From positions 1 through 35,878 of the IMG/VR virus record IMGVR_UViG_3300035070_003426: 35,878 nt of DNA; one strand, given 5' to 3'. The first letter of the stretch is position 1; each line of letters begins with the position of its first letter. This document shows positions 30,893 to 35,877 of this stretch, piece by piece. This stretch comes from a virus. The notes under the pieces were generated by a model. It saw only the letters and a list, made by a program, of their open reading frames with translations, did no database searches and was not told the origin of the DNA. Made by a program: the position numbers and the translations under genes.

Positions 30893-31225
30893 ATGAAAAC
30901 GTTATCTCCAATTGGAAATAAAATTATTCTTACTAATATGGACACAGGATTTAAAAAATTAAATGGAATTATCCATTTAGATGATAGTACCGCAGAATCA
31001 GGTGATAGAGGCATTAGGCCACGATGGGCGGAAGTTTATGCAGTAGGACCAGAACAGAATGATGTGAAGGTTGGTGATTGGGTGCTAATGCAACACGGTA
31101 GATGGTCACAGGGACAAGACCTGAGACTTGCTGATGATACAAGTATTCGCTTTTGGTTAGGTGATCCAGACGGCATTTTGGGTGTGAGTGATAACGGGAG
31201 ACCGCCTGAGATCCAAGTGGCGTGA
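30893..31225 (+). CDS. GroES/gp31-like co-chaperonin
   Basis: This 110-residue protein has the GroES-type layout: a beta-barrel start (LSPIGNKIILTNM), a flexible stretch likely to be the mobile loop (DDSTAESGDRGIRP), and the barrel core AEVYAVGPEQNDVKVGDWVL, which corresponds to GroES G-x-V-x-A-V-G-x-G and V-x-x-G-D-x-V. T4 gp31 is 111 residues and replaces GroES for folding of the major capsid protein. The mobile loop is not obviously the standard I-V-L type, so GroEL binding is inferred. It is followed by a coupled GTG-start gene. Confidence 0.65.
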   Translation: MKTLSPIGNKIILTNMDTGFKKLNGIIHLDDSTAESGDRGIRPRWAEVYAVGPEQNDVKVGDWVLMQHGRWSQGQDLRLADDTSIRFWLGDPDGILGVSDNGRPPEIQVA

Positions 31226-31929
31226 TAGATGTATTCTATCTTACTTACCATGATGATTATTCAGATAACAATTTAAAAAGAATATTATCTAAGGTTGGCA
31301 AGAATCAGCGAGTCATTAATACTGCTGATGTAGATGGGGTATATGAAGCGCACAGAGTGTGTGCCGAACAAAGTATAACCGAAAACTTTTATGTTGTAGA
31401 TGGTGATGCTTGGATAATTGATGATTTTGATTTTTCGTATATACCATCTGATAGTATAGATGTATATCCAGAGGTACCACAGACCCAGTGTACTCACGTT
31501 TGGAGAGCATTAAACCCCGCAACGGGCGAACTTGCGGGATATGGCGGTGTTAAGTTATTTAATCGTAATTCATTCTTTGTTGAAAGTTCCACAAAAATAG
31601 TTGATGTGACCACCGGTGTTGCAAAGCTTGGCTTTCCATATTATCGTATAGATATACCTGCAAATGAAACTAGATTTGCAAGTACACCATTTAATGCATG
31701 GAAAGGTGCCTTTAGGGAATGTACCAAATTGGCAAGTGGTGTAGCAACTGATGATATACAATTAAGACTTGATCGTTGGAAATCTCCATTGCACATTGAA
31801 TATCATGAATTAATTTCTATCGGTGCAACGATGGGAGAAGGCTATGGTAAAAAATATATTAATTCACCATCAGACCTACAAAAAATAAACGATTTTGATT
31901 GGTTAAATAAAATATACCTTGACATTTAG
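31222..31929 (+). CDS. Glycosyltransferase-like (GT-A-like) protein
   Basis: This encodes 235 residues from a GTG start overlapping the preceding stop. The middle has FYVVDGDAWIIDDFDF, where D-G-D is in the position of a DxD nucleotide-sugar/metal motif, and later GYGGVKLFNRNSF and FNAWKGAFRECTKLAS. This reads as a GT-A-like fold protein; I recall relatives in marine phages. Donor and acceptor are unknown. A CGAATCA promoter for the next unit overlaps its last codons. Confidence 0.5.
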   Translation: MIDVFYLTYHDDYSDNNLKRILSKVGKNQRVINTADVDGVYEAHRVCAEQSITENFYVVDGDAWIIDDFDFSYIPSDSIDVYPEVPQTQCTHVWRALNPATGELAGYGGVKLFNRNSFFVESSTKIVDVTTGVAKLGFPYYRIDIPANETRFASTPFNAWKGAFRECTKLASGVATDDIQLRLDRWKSPLHIEYHELISIGATMGEGYGKKYINSPSDLQKINDFDWLNKIYLDI

Positions 31930-31947
31930 AACGAATCATAGTATAAC
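31919..31947 (+). promoter_or_regulatory. CGAATCA-family promoter
   Basis: TTGACA (31919-31924), 17 bp, TATAAC (31942-31947); spacer with ACGAATCATA. Its -35 box lies inside the end of the upstream gene. It drives the genes at 31976 and 32136. Confidence 0.78.
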
Positions 31948-31975
31948 ATAATAGTAATAACAAAAGAGGTATATT

Positions 31976-32143
31976 ATGAACGATGTATTGCAAGACATTC
32001 AAACACTTCAGAATGTAATCATTAACTTGACAGAAGGTGCAAGTGATGAAAAGCGTATGGCAATCAGTACTCTAGAATGTATGCTAGATGAAAAGAAAAA
32101 CTCATTCAATCAATTTGAAGCAGAGTATTCACCGCATGACTAA
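31976..32143 (+). CDS. Small helical protein of unknown function
   Basis: This frame encodes 55 residues with an AGAGGT ribosome site behind a CGAATCA promoter. It is a predicted helical hairpin (LQDIQTLQNVIINLTEGASD then RMAISTLECMLDEKK). It overlaps the next gene by 8 nt. Confidence 0.6.
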   Translation: MNDVLQDIQTLQNVIINLTEGASDEKRMAISTLECMLDEKKNSFNQFEAEYSPHD

Positions 32144-32267
32144 TCAAGAAAAAATTGATGAATTTCTTTGCTATGTTTTAGTCGGTGTATTTGCATTGGG
32201 CTGGATGGACTTTGGTCAAGGAACTGAATATACATGGTGGAATTTAATTAACTATTTTGGAAACTAA
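32136..32267 (+). CDS. Tiny single-TM protein
   Basis: This frame encodes 43 residues and overlaps the preceding gene by 8 nt. One hydrophobic stretch (FLCYVLVGVFALGWMDFG) is followed by an aromatic tail. Function unknown. Confidence 0.5.
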   Translation: MTNQEKIDEFLCYVLVGVFALGWMDFGQGTEYTWWNLINYFGN

Positions 32268-32270
32268 AGG

Positions 32271-32299
32271 TTGACAATCTAGAATCAATATGCTATAAC
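32271..32299 (+). promoter_or_regulatory. Sigma70-type promoter, shifted variant word
   Basis: TTGACA (32271-32276), 17 bp, TATAAC (32294-32299). The spacer contains AGAATCAA, three bases earlier than the usual register. It drives the gene at 32328 and may also supply the tRNA-Arg gene. Confidence 0.7.
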
Positions 32300-32327
32300 T
32301 AGTCTATAAGATAAAAAGGAACGCAGG

Positions 32328-32543
32328 ATGTCAGACGCACAAATGATTTGGGACGAAGTAAACAAGGTCAATGCTGGAACTGCTCAGGGCCAACAATCAA
32401 TTATGATGCAACTTGAAATGAAAGCATGGGCCATTGAAGTTGGTATGTGGACAAACGCTGAATATAAAGATATTGTTGATGCTCATGCTGAGGCACGTGG
32501 CTGGTCGCAATCTGATGTAGATGGTATGCAACTTATTTACTAA
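32328..32543 (+). CDS. Small helical protein of unknown function
   Basis: This encodes 71 residues with an AAGGAACGCAGG leader and a promoter just upstream. It is helical throughout (MQLEMKAWAIEVGMWTNAEY) with a final ARGWSQSDVDGMQLIY. No family is recognised. The tRNA-Arg gene follows 9 nt later. Confidence 0.6.
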   Translation: MSDAQMIWDEVNKVNAGTAQGQQSIMMQLEMKAWAIEVGMWTNAEYKDIVDAHAEARGWSQSDVDGMQLIY

Positions 32544-32552
32544 ACTAATAAT

Positions 32553-32629
32553 GGTTCCTTAGCTCAGCTGGATAGAGCGCCACTCTTCTAAAGTGGATGT
32601 CATAGGTTCGAATCCTATAGGGACCGCCA
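32553..32629 (+). tRNA. tRNA-Arg (anticodon TCT)
   Basis: A 77-nt cloverleaf with acceptor GGTTCCT/AGGGACC, D arm GCTC/GAGC, anticodon loop CTTCTAA giving TCT, T-loop TTCGAAT and an encoded CCA. It reads AGA, a common arginine codon in AT-rich phages. Confidence 0.95.
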
Positions 32630-32646
32630 AAAATGAAAAGACTGAA

Positions 32647-32946
32647 ATGAAAAACTTTATTATTAATAACTGGAATCTAGTGATGGATCATAATACGAAC
32701 CCACTACGAAATATCCCTTCATTGCCTGTCCGTCATATGTTAATGCAAGTTCTTGCTTGGATGTGGGTAAGCGTATTTACTATTGCAAGTGGCACTTGGG
32801 CATATGCAGGAGCCAATGTAGTTGTACATACTGTATTGATTACTGGTATCGTTTTAACAGTCGCAACATTTGAAACCGCCAAACGCAAGCCAAATGTACT
32901 TACTAAATTGCAAGGTCTACGCGGTCGCGGCGGCGAACACGAATAA
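32647..32946 (+). CDS. Membrane protein with two TM segments
   Basis: This encodes 99 residues from ATG 32647; in-frame codons further upstream lie inside the tRNA and are excluded. PLRNIPSLPVRHMLMQVLAWMW leads into two hydrophobic segments (LAWMWVSVFTIASGTW and VVHTVLITGIVLTVATF), followed by a basic tail. I recall similar conserved unknowns in marine phages. No clear ribosome site is seen. Confidence 0.65.
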   Translation: MKNFIINNWNLVMDHNTNPLRNIPSLPVRHMLMQVLAWMWVSVFTIASGTWAYAGANVVVHTVLITGIVLTVATFETAKRKPNVLTKLQGLRGRGGEHE

Positions 32947-32972
32947 AATAAAAATTATTAAGGAACAAAAGT

Positions 32973-33116
32973 ATGAGTGATTTTAACGGACTATTTCTAT
33001 CATTTTTATTAATTATTTTTCTAATGGTGGGTATTCCTATCTTGTCGGCAGCAATCGCTTGGCCAGATAATTGTTCCCAATCTATTATCATTCCATGCTT
33101 GGGATTAGGAGATTAA
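32973..33116 (+). CDS. Tiny single-TM protein
   Basis: This frame encodes 47 residues with an AAGGAA ribosome site. A single hydrophobic helix (LFLSFLLIIFLMVGIPILSA) is followed by a short Cys-containing tail. The stop is 2 nt before the next start. Confidence 0.5.
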   Translation: MSDFNGLFLSFLLIIFLMVGIPILSAAIAWPDNCSQSIIIPCLGLGD

Positions 33117-33118
33117 AA

Positions 33119-33379
33119 ATGAGCGAAGATAAATTTGAAATTCATCGTCCTGGAAAGATGCTAGATTATCTTGAAAGCCAAGTAACTGAATGGGCATTTG
33201 AGTTAATTCAAGAACACTTTGGGGTGGATTCACCTGATGAACTATCTCGGGAACAACTGGATGAAGTTATCGAACAATGGGACGAAATGTTAGAAATGTC
33301 CGGCGGTGACTTCTTAGCATTGGGATTACGCAATGCTATTGGTCAGTGGGAAAATGAACACGACGAATATATAATTTAA
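33119..33379 (+). CDS. Small acidic helical protein of unknown function
   Basis: This encodes 86 residues from ATG 33119 with a TAGGAG site (33106-33111). It is acidic and helical (SPDELSREQLDEVIEQWDEM). In-frame codons from 33071 overlap the previous gene and were not used. A tRNA-Leu gene follows 7 nt later. Confidence 0.55.
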   Translation: MSEDKFEIHRPGKMLDYLESQVTEWAFELIQEHFGVDSPDELSREQLDEVIEQWDEMLEMSGGDFLALGLRNAIGQWENEHDEYII

Positions 33380-33386
33380 CAGTTAT

Positions 33387-33472
33387 GCTCGTATGGCGGA
33401 ATCGGTAGACGCGCCAGACTTAAAATCTGTTGCCCTTGAGGCGTCCCGGTTCAAGTCCGGGTACGAGTACCA
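33387..33472 (+). tRNA. tRNA-Leu (anticodon TAA)
   Basis: An 86-nt class II tRNA with acceptor GCTCGTA/TACGAGT, anticodon loop CTTAAAA (TAA), a long variable arm TGCCCTTGAGGCG, T-loop TTCAAGT and encoded CCA. It reads UUA, the preferred leucine codon here. Confidence 0.95.
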
Positions 33473-33495
33473 AATATTATTAAGGAGAATACAAT

Positions 33496-33675
33496 ATGAC
33501 AGAGGGACCATTTAAAAATGCATTTGATGCTGATACTACTGGTGTCATTCGTAGAGAAATTGTTACATATCGTATGCGAGATGGTGTAATGGTCAAAGAG
33601 GTCGCGTATCGTGATTACTATGCAAGTGGTGACTATCATGATTCACAGGCTGCTACTCCTTTAGTAGAAAGATAA
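33496..33675 (+). CDS. Small protein of unknown function
   Basis: This frame encodes 59 residues with a strong AAGGAG ribosome site. It reads as a small beta protein (VIRREIVTYRMRDGVMVKEV) with a disordered tail. It lies between two tRNA genes. Confidence 0.6.
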   Translation: MTEGPFKNAFDADTTGVIRREIVTYRMRDGVMVKEVAYRDYYASGDYHDSQAATPLVER

Positions 33676-33683
33676 GATACAAA

Positions 33684-33758
33684 GCGGGTATCGTATAGTG
33701 GTTATTACGGTAGGTTTCCAACCTTTAGACAGGAGTTCGATTCTCCTTACCCGCTCCA
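33684..33758 (+). tRNA. tRNA-Gly (anticodon TCC)
   Basis: A 75-nt tRNA with acceptor GCGGGTA/TACCCGC, anticodon loop TTTCCAA (TCC), T arm AGGAG/CTCCT around TTCGATT, and encoded CCA. The anticodon stem has one T-T mismatch at the second pair. Confidence 0.9.
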
Positions 33759-33766
33759 GAAATAAT

Positions 33767-33804
33767 GCTCCTGTAGCTCAGTTGGTTAGAGCCACGACGC
33801 ATAC
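33767..33804 (+). pseudogene. 5' half of a split tRNA gene
   Basis: GCTCCTG (acceptor 5' strand), TA, a perfect D arm GCTC/GAGC with AGTTGGTTA loop and the start of an anticodon arm (CACGACGCAT), after which the tRNA breaks off. The matching acceptor 3' strand CGGGAGC plus A-CCA is found only at 34385-34395. The insertion between contains a complete CAT tRNA and an HNH gene. A former CAT anticodon is possible but unproven. Confidence 0.7.
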
Positions 33805-33899
33805 ACGGAAATTTGGGAGATTGGTGTAATAGTAACACGAGCCGCTCATAACGGTTGAGTCAGGGGAGCGTAACCTCTATCTCCTACCAAAATTTCTGT
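33805..33899. repeat. 10-bp inverted repeat exactly flanking the CAT tRNA
   Basis: ACGGAAATTT (33805-33814) abuts the first tRNA base and AAATTTCTGT (33890-33899) abuts its CCA. The two arms pair over 10 bp with one G-U, stacking on the acceptor stem. This might be a processing signal in the precursor or part of the mobile element's boundary. Confidence 0.65.
33815..33889 (+). tRNA. tRNA with CAT anticodon (Met or Ile2), odd T-loop
   Basis: A 75-nt cloverleaf with acceptor GGGAGAT/ATCTCCT, D stem GTGT/ACAC, anticodon stem AGCCG/CGGTT with loop CTCATAA (CAT), T stem AGGGG/CCTCT and encoded CCA. The T-loop is AGCGTAA, not the usual TTCRANY, which is unusual for an elongator tRNA. It may be Met, initiator Met or lysidine-modified Ile. 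Confidence 0.8.
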
Positions 33900-33924
33900 T
33901 ACGGACTGATTAATGGTTCAAAAA

Positions 33925-33932
33925 GATAAATA
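33925..33932 (+). promoter_or_regulatory. T4-late-like octamer in leaderless geometry (HNH gene)
   Basis: GATAAATA followed by exactly 5 nt (AAAGT) and the ATG at 33938. There is no ribosome site. This is the third case of this spacing in the window. Confidence 0.5.
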
Positions 33933-33937
33933 AAAGT

Positions 33938-34378
33938 ATGAACCAATGTATCACATGTAATAAAGAAACAACGAATCCTATATTTTGCAGCAGAAGTTGT
34001 TCTGCAAAATATAATAATAAAGGAAACCGTAGACACGGTAATGCACCAGGAGAATGTACACACTGTGGAAAACCTAAATTAAGTGCTAAACATAAGTATT
34101 GTTCTCGACAGTGTTCAGCAGAATCTAGAAAAAAAGACCCGAAATTAGTTGCTGCGGGTAATGCAGCGAGACAAGCAAGATATAGAGCAAAATATGGATA
34201 CAACAGATCACATGCTCCCAATGCAAACAAAGAAAAGATAACACAAATATATGAAAATTGCCCAGTAGGATACGAAGTAGATCATATTATACCGTTATCA
34301 AAAGGTGGATTGCATCATGAAGATAATTTGCAATACCTTACTATAGCAGAAAATAGGTCTAAAGGAAACCGTGTTTAG
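33938..34378 (+). CDS. HNH homing endonuclease
   Basis: This 146-residue protein has two CxxC zinc-knuckle pairs (CITCNKE and FCSRSC; CTHCGK and YCSRQC) and a C-terminal HNH nuclease domain: YEVDHIIPLSKGGLHHEDNLQ followed by NRSKGNR, with the D-H general base pair, N and the last conserved N. Such free-standing HNH endonucleases cut a target site and spread by repair. It sits inside the interrupted tRNA, with its TAG stop directly against the tRNA 3' remnant. It is AT-rich with a late-type octamer and no ribosome site. Confidence 0.9.
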   Translation: MNQCITCNKETTNPIFCSRSCSAKYNNKGNRRHGNAPGECTHCGKPKLSAKHKYCSRQCSAESRKKDPKLVAAGNAARQARYRAKYGYNRSHAPNANKEKITQIYENCPVGYEVDHIIPLSKGGLHHEDNLQYLTIAENRSKGNRV

Positions 34379-34395
34379 TCCTACCGGGAGCACCA
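34379..34395 (+). pseudogene. 3' end of the split tRNA gene
   Basis: TCCTAC (T-stem 3' strand), CGGGAGC (acceptor 3' strand) and ACCA. CGGGAGC pairs with the GCTCCTG at 33767-33773 over all 7 bp (one G-U). The anticodon 3' strand, variable loop and T-stem 5' strand are missing. Confidence 0.7.
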
Positions 34396-34402
34396 ACAAA
34401 TT

Positions 34403-34493
34403 GGAAGTGAGACTTGGTAGTCAGAGGAGTCTTATATGCTCTTTGCGCCAGATTAGCGCCTTTGAGGTGGTTCGAATCCACCCACTTCTACCA
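34403..34493 (+). tRNA. Atypical class II tRNA, apparent anticodon TAT
   Basis: A 91-nt tRNA with acceptor GGAAGTG/CACTTCT, T arm GGTGG-TTCGAAT-CCACC and encoded CCA. Between them lie three hairpins: GAC-TTGGTA-GTC, GGAGT-CTTATAT-GCTCT and GCGC-CAGATTA-GCGC. Reading the second as the anticodon arm gives TAT (Ile, AUA) on a scaffold with a long variable arm, normally restricted to Leu, Ser and Tyr. The isotype is therefore uncertain. Confidence 0.7.
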
Positions 34494-34502
34494 AATACAT
34501 GT

Positions 34503-34586
34503 GGGCGACAGGCCGCAAGGTGTGGCAGGGGACTGTAACTCCCTCGCGGAGACGCACGCCTGGTTCGATTCCAGGGTCGCCCACCA
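34503..34586 (+). tRNA. tRNA-Tyr (anticodon GTA)
   Basis: An 84-nt class II tRNA with acceptor GGGCGAC/GTCGCCC, anticodon stem GGGGA/TCCCT with loop CTGTAAC (GTA), a variable arm, T arm CCTGG-TTCGATT-CCAGG and encoded CCA. Confidence 0.93.
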
Positions 34587-34605
34587 AATTAAATTAAATA
34601 AAAGG

Positions 34606-34634
34606 TTGACATTCTAAACGAATCACTGTATAAA
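34606..34634 (+). promoter_or_regulatory. CGAATCA-family promoter
   Basis: TTGACA (34606-34611), 17 bp, TATAAA (34629-34634); spacer word ACGAATCACT. It drives the gene at 34667 and probably the three tRNAs behind it. Confidence 0.83.
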
Positions 34635-34666
34635 GTAAGAGTAAGTTAACAAAGAAGGCATACAAC

Positions 34667-34864
34667 ATGAACGACATGATTAACGACTTGTTTGAAATTG
34701 TAGAAGACTTGAAAGATATCGAAACCTTTGGCAGTGATTCCCCAGCGTTTGAGAATATCCTTATCAAGTGGGAAGCACGTTTGATTGACGCACAAGATGA
34801 AGCAGAGCGTCAATATGAAATGTTTGCAGGAGTGGCTAAAATCCTCGACAAACGTTATGAATAG
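34667..34864 (+). CDS. Small acidic helical protein of unknown function
   Basis: This encodes 65 residues, acidic and helical (MINDLFEIVEDLKDIE), with AAGAAGG upstream and a CGAATCA promoter. The tRNA-Asp gene starts 6 nt after its stop, so it may share a transcript with tRNA-Asp, -Glu and -Ser. Confidence 0.6.
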   Translation: MNDMINDLFEIVEDLKDIETFGSDSPAFENILIKWEARLIDAQDEAERQYEMFAGVAKILDKRYE

Positions 34865-34870
34865 TATGAA

Positions 34871-34945
34871 GGACTGTTAGTTTATCGGTTAGAATTCTCG
34901 CCTGTCACGCGAGGGAGACGGGTTCGATTCCCGTACAGTCCGCCA
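34871..34945 (+). tRNA. tRNA-Asp (anticodon GTC)
   Basis: A 75-nt tRNA: acceptor GGACTGT/ACAGTCC, anticodon arm TCGC-CTGTCAC-GCGA (GTC), T arm CGGG-TTCGATT-CCCG and encoded CCA. Confidence 0.95.
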
Positions 34946-34949
34946 TTAT

Positions 34950-35024
34950 GTCCCGTTCGTCTATCGGTTAGGACGTCAGGTTTTCAACCTGAAAAGAGGG
35001 GTTCGATTCCCCTACGGGATACCA
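34950..35024 (+). tRNA. tRNA-Glu (anticodon TTC)
   Basis: A 75-nt tRNA: acceptor GTCCCGT/ACGGGAT, anticodon arm CAGG-TTTTCAA-CCTG (TTC), T arm GGGG-TTCGATT-CCCC and encoded CCA. Four nt separate it from tRNA-Asp. Confidence 0.95.
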
Positions 35025-35030
35025 CAATAC

Positions 35031-35118
35031 GGACAGGTGGCTGAGTGGCCGAAAGCAGCGGATTACTAATCCGCCGAACCGAGAGGTTCCGTGGGTTCGA
35101 ATCCCACCCTGTCTGCCA
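35031..35118 (+). tRNA. tRNA-Ser with unusual anticodon ACT
   Basis: An 88-nt class II tRNA: acceptor GGACAGG/CCTGTCT, anticodon stem GCGGA/TCCGC with loop TTACTAA, giving ACT, a variable arm AACCGAGAGGTT, T arm GTGGG-TTCGAAT-CCCAC and encoded CCA. Bacterial and phage serine tRNAs for AGY normally have GCT; an A at position 34 is rare. Confidence 0.9.
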
Positions 35119-35319
35119 AGCACGTGTAAGTTTACTACTTACTAGTATGGGTTGCAAGATCCCATATGACAAGAAGCGGAGTTGTTTCCGTACAGAAAAA
35201 TGCCGAAGCAGAGTAATGCCGTACAGCGGAGTGCGTAAGTGTTGATGACCGGACTACAGTTTAATAGACTGGTGGGTTGATGGGATAAAGATGCATCCTA
35301 ACTAATTTACGGTAATCAT
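35119..35319 (+). other. Structured 200-nt non-coding stretch
   Basis: No convincing gene lies between tRNA-Ser and the gene at 35320. It is less AT-rich than typical intergenic DNA here and holds hairpins such as TATGGG/CCCATA (35146-35151 with 35161-35166) and CAGT/ACTG (35257-35260 with 35268-35271), a repeated CCGTACAG, and the palindrome GATGCATC (35290-35297). It may be an RNA gene or decayed tRNA sequence. Confidence 0.4.
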
Positions 35320-35505
35320 ATGACTGAATATAATTTATCTGAACTTATTGCGAGTGCCTGGTGTGATAAAACAACTTGGGCTGATATTAAATCTCAGTAT
35401 GATTTAACCGAAGATGCCGTTATGAAAATAATGAAACATAATCTTAAAAAACGTAGTTATGTTGTATGGCGAGAACGTGTTCGCAGGCATAAAAAACAAA
35501 ATTAA
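35320..35505 (+). CDS. TIGR03643/DUF2805-like small protein
   Basis: This encodes 61 residues: LSELIASAWCDKTTWADIKS, a helix with LTEDAVMKIMKHNLKKRSY, and VVWRERVRRHKK. The order SAWCDKTTW, DIK, L-T-E, I-M-x-x-N-L-K and W-R-x-R-V-x-x-R-x-x-K matches the small TIGR03643 family known from many marine bacteria, likely a helix-turn-helix-type basic protein. Function is unknown. No strong ribosome site is seen. A CGAATCA promoter starts just after its stop. Confidence 0.75.
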   Translation: MTEYNLSELIASAWCDKTTWADIKSQYDLTEDAVMKIMKHNLKKRSYVVWRERVRRHKKQN

Positions 35506-35508
35506 TAC

Positions 35509-35537
35509 TTGACATATCTTCGAATCACTGCTATAAC
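35509..35537 (+). promoter_or_regulatory. CGAATCA-family promoter
   Basis: TTGACA (35509-35514), 17 bp, TATAAC (35532-35537). The spacer word CGAATCAC is one base earlier than usual. It drives the gene at 35567. Confidence 0.8.
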
Positions 35538-35566
35538 AGTAAATGTGATTAAAGGGAGATATGCAC

Positions 35567-35845
35567 ATGATGTTTTTTTATAGCGACACTGAAAAACGCA
35601 CATTCAATTCATCTTTCTATGCAGAAGACTACGATGCCAATCATATGATTTGTAAGCATCTAGAAAACTATTTTTTCCTGAAATTTATATTATTGAAAAG
35701 TGACGATAGAGTTGAAAAACATCATGCCTCTAAAGAGTTAGACATATGTGAGCGTAAGATGAACTTTTGGAAACGTCAGTCTAATTTCTGTTCAAAACAG
35801 TATGAGAAAGATATCGAAGCATATCGTAAATTATATACAAATTAA
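35567..35845 (+). CDS. Small protein of unknown function
   Basis: This encodes 92 residues, charged and helical (ASKELDICERKMNFWKRQSN) with three Cys. ATG 35567 gives an 8-nt spacing from GGGAG (35554-35558); ATGs at 35561 and 35570 are possible. It stands alone between two CGAATCA promoters, as expected for a short early unit. Confidence 0.58.
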   Translation: MMFFYSDTEKRTFNSSFYAEDYDANHMICKHLENYFFLKFILLKSDDRVEKHHASKELDICERKMNFWKRQSNFCSKQYEKDIEAYRKLYTN

Positions 35846-35848
35846 TAC

Positions 35849-35877
35849 TTGACAATCCATTCGAATCACTATATAAA
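35849..35877 (+). promoter_or_regulatory. CGAATCA-family promoter at window end
   Basis: TTGACA (35849-35854), 17 bp, TATAAA (35872-35877); spacer word TCGAATCACT. Its gene lies beyond the window. Confidence 0.8.

Noticed and set aside
33910-34230. Minus-strand reading frame opposite the HNH gene
   Set aside because: It mirrors the HNH coding frame, which has clear zinc-knuckle and HNH motifs.
33890-34378. Group I intron interrupting the split tRNA
   Set aside because: No P7/P3-like core or conserved intron ends could be seen, and a substantial part of the tRNA (anticodon 3' strand to T-loop) is missing, so splicing would not restore it.
34414-34617. Reading frame across the class II tRNA and tRNA-Tyr
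   Set aside because: It is entirely within two tRNA genes and the promoter behind them.
35045-35245. Reading frame overlapping tRNA-Ser and the downstream gap
   Set aside because: Half of it is tRNA sequence and the product is arginine/cysteine-rich without any family; no ribosome site.
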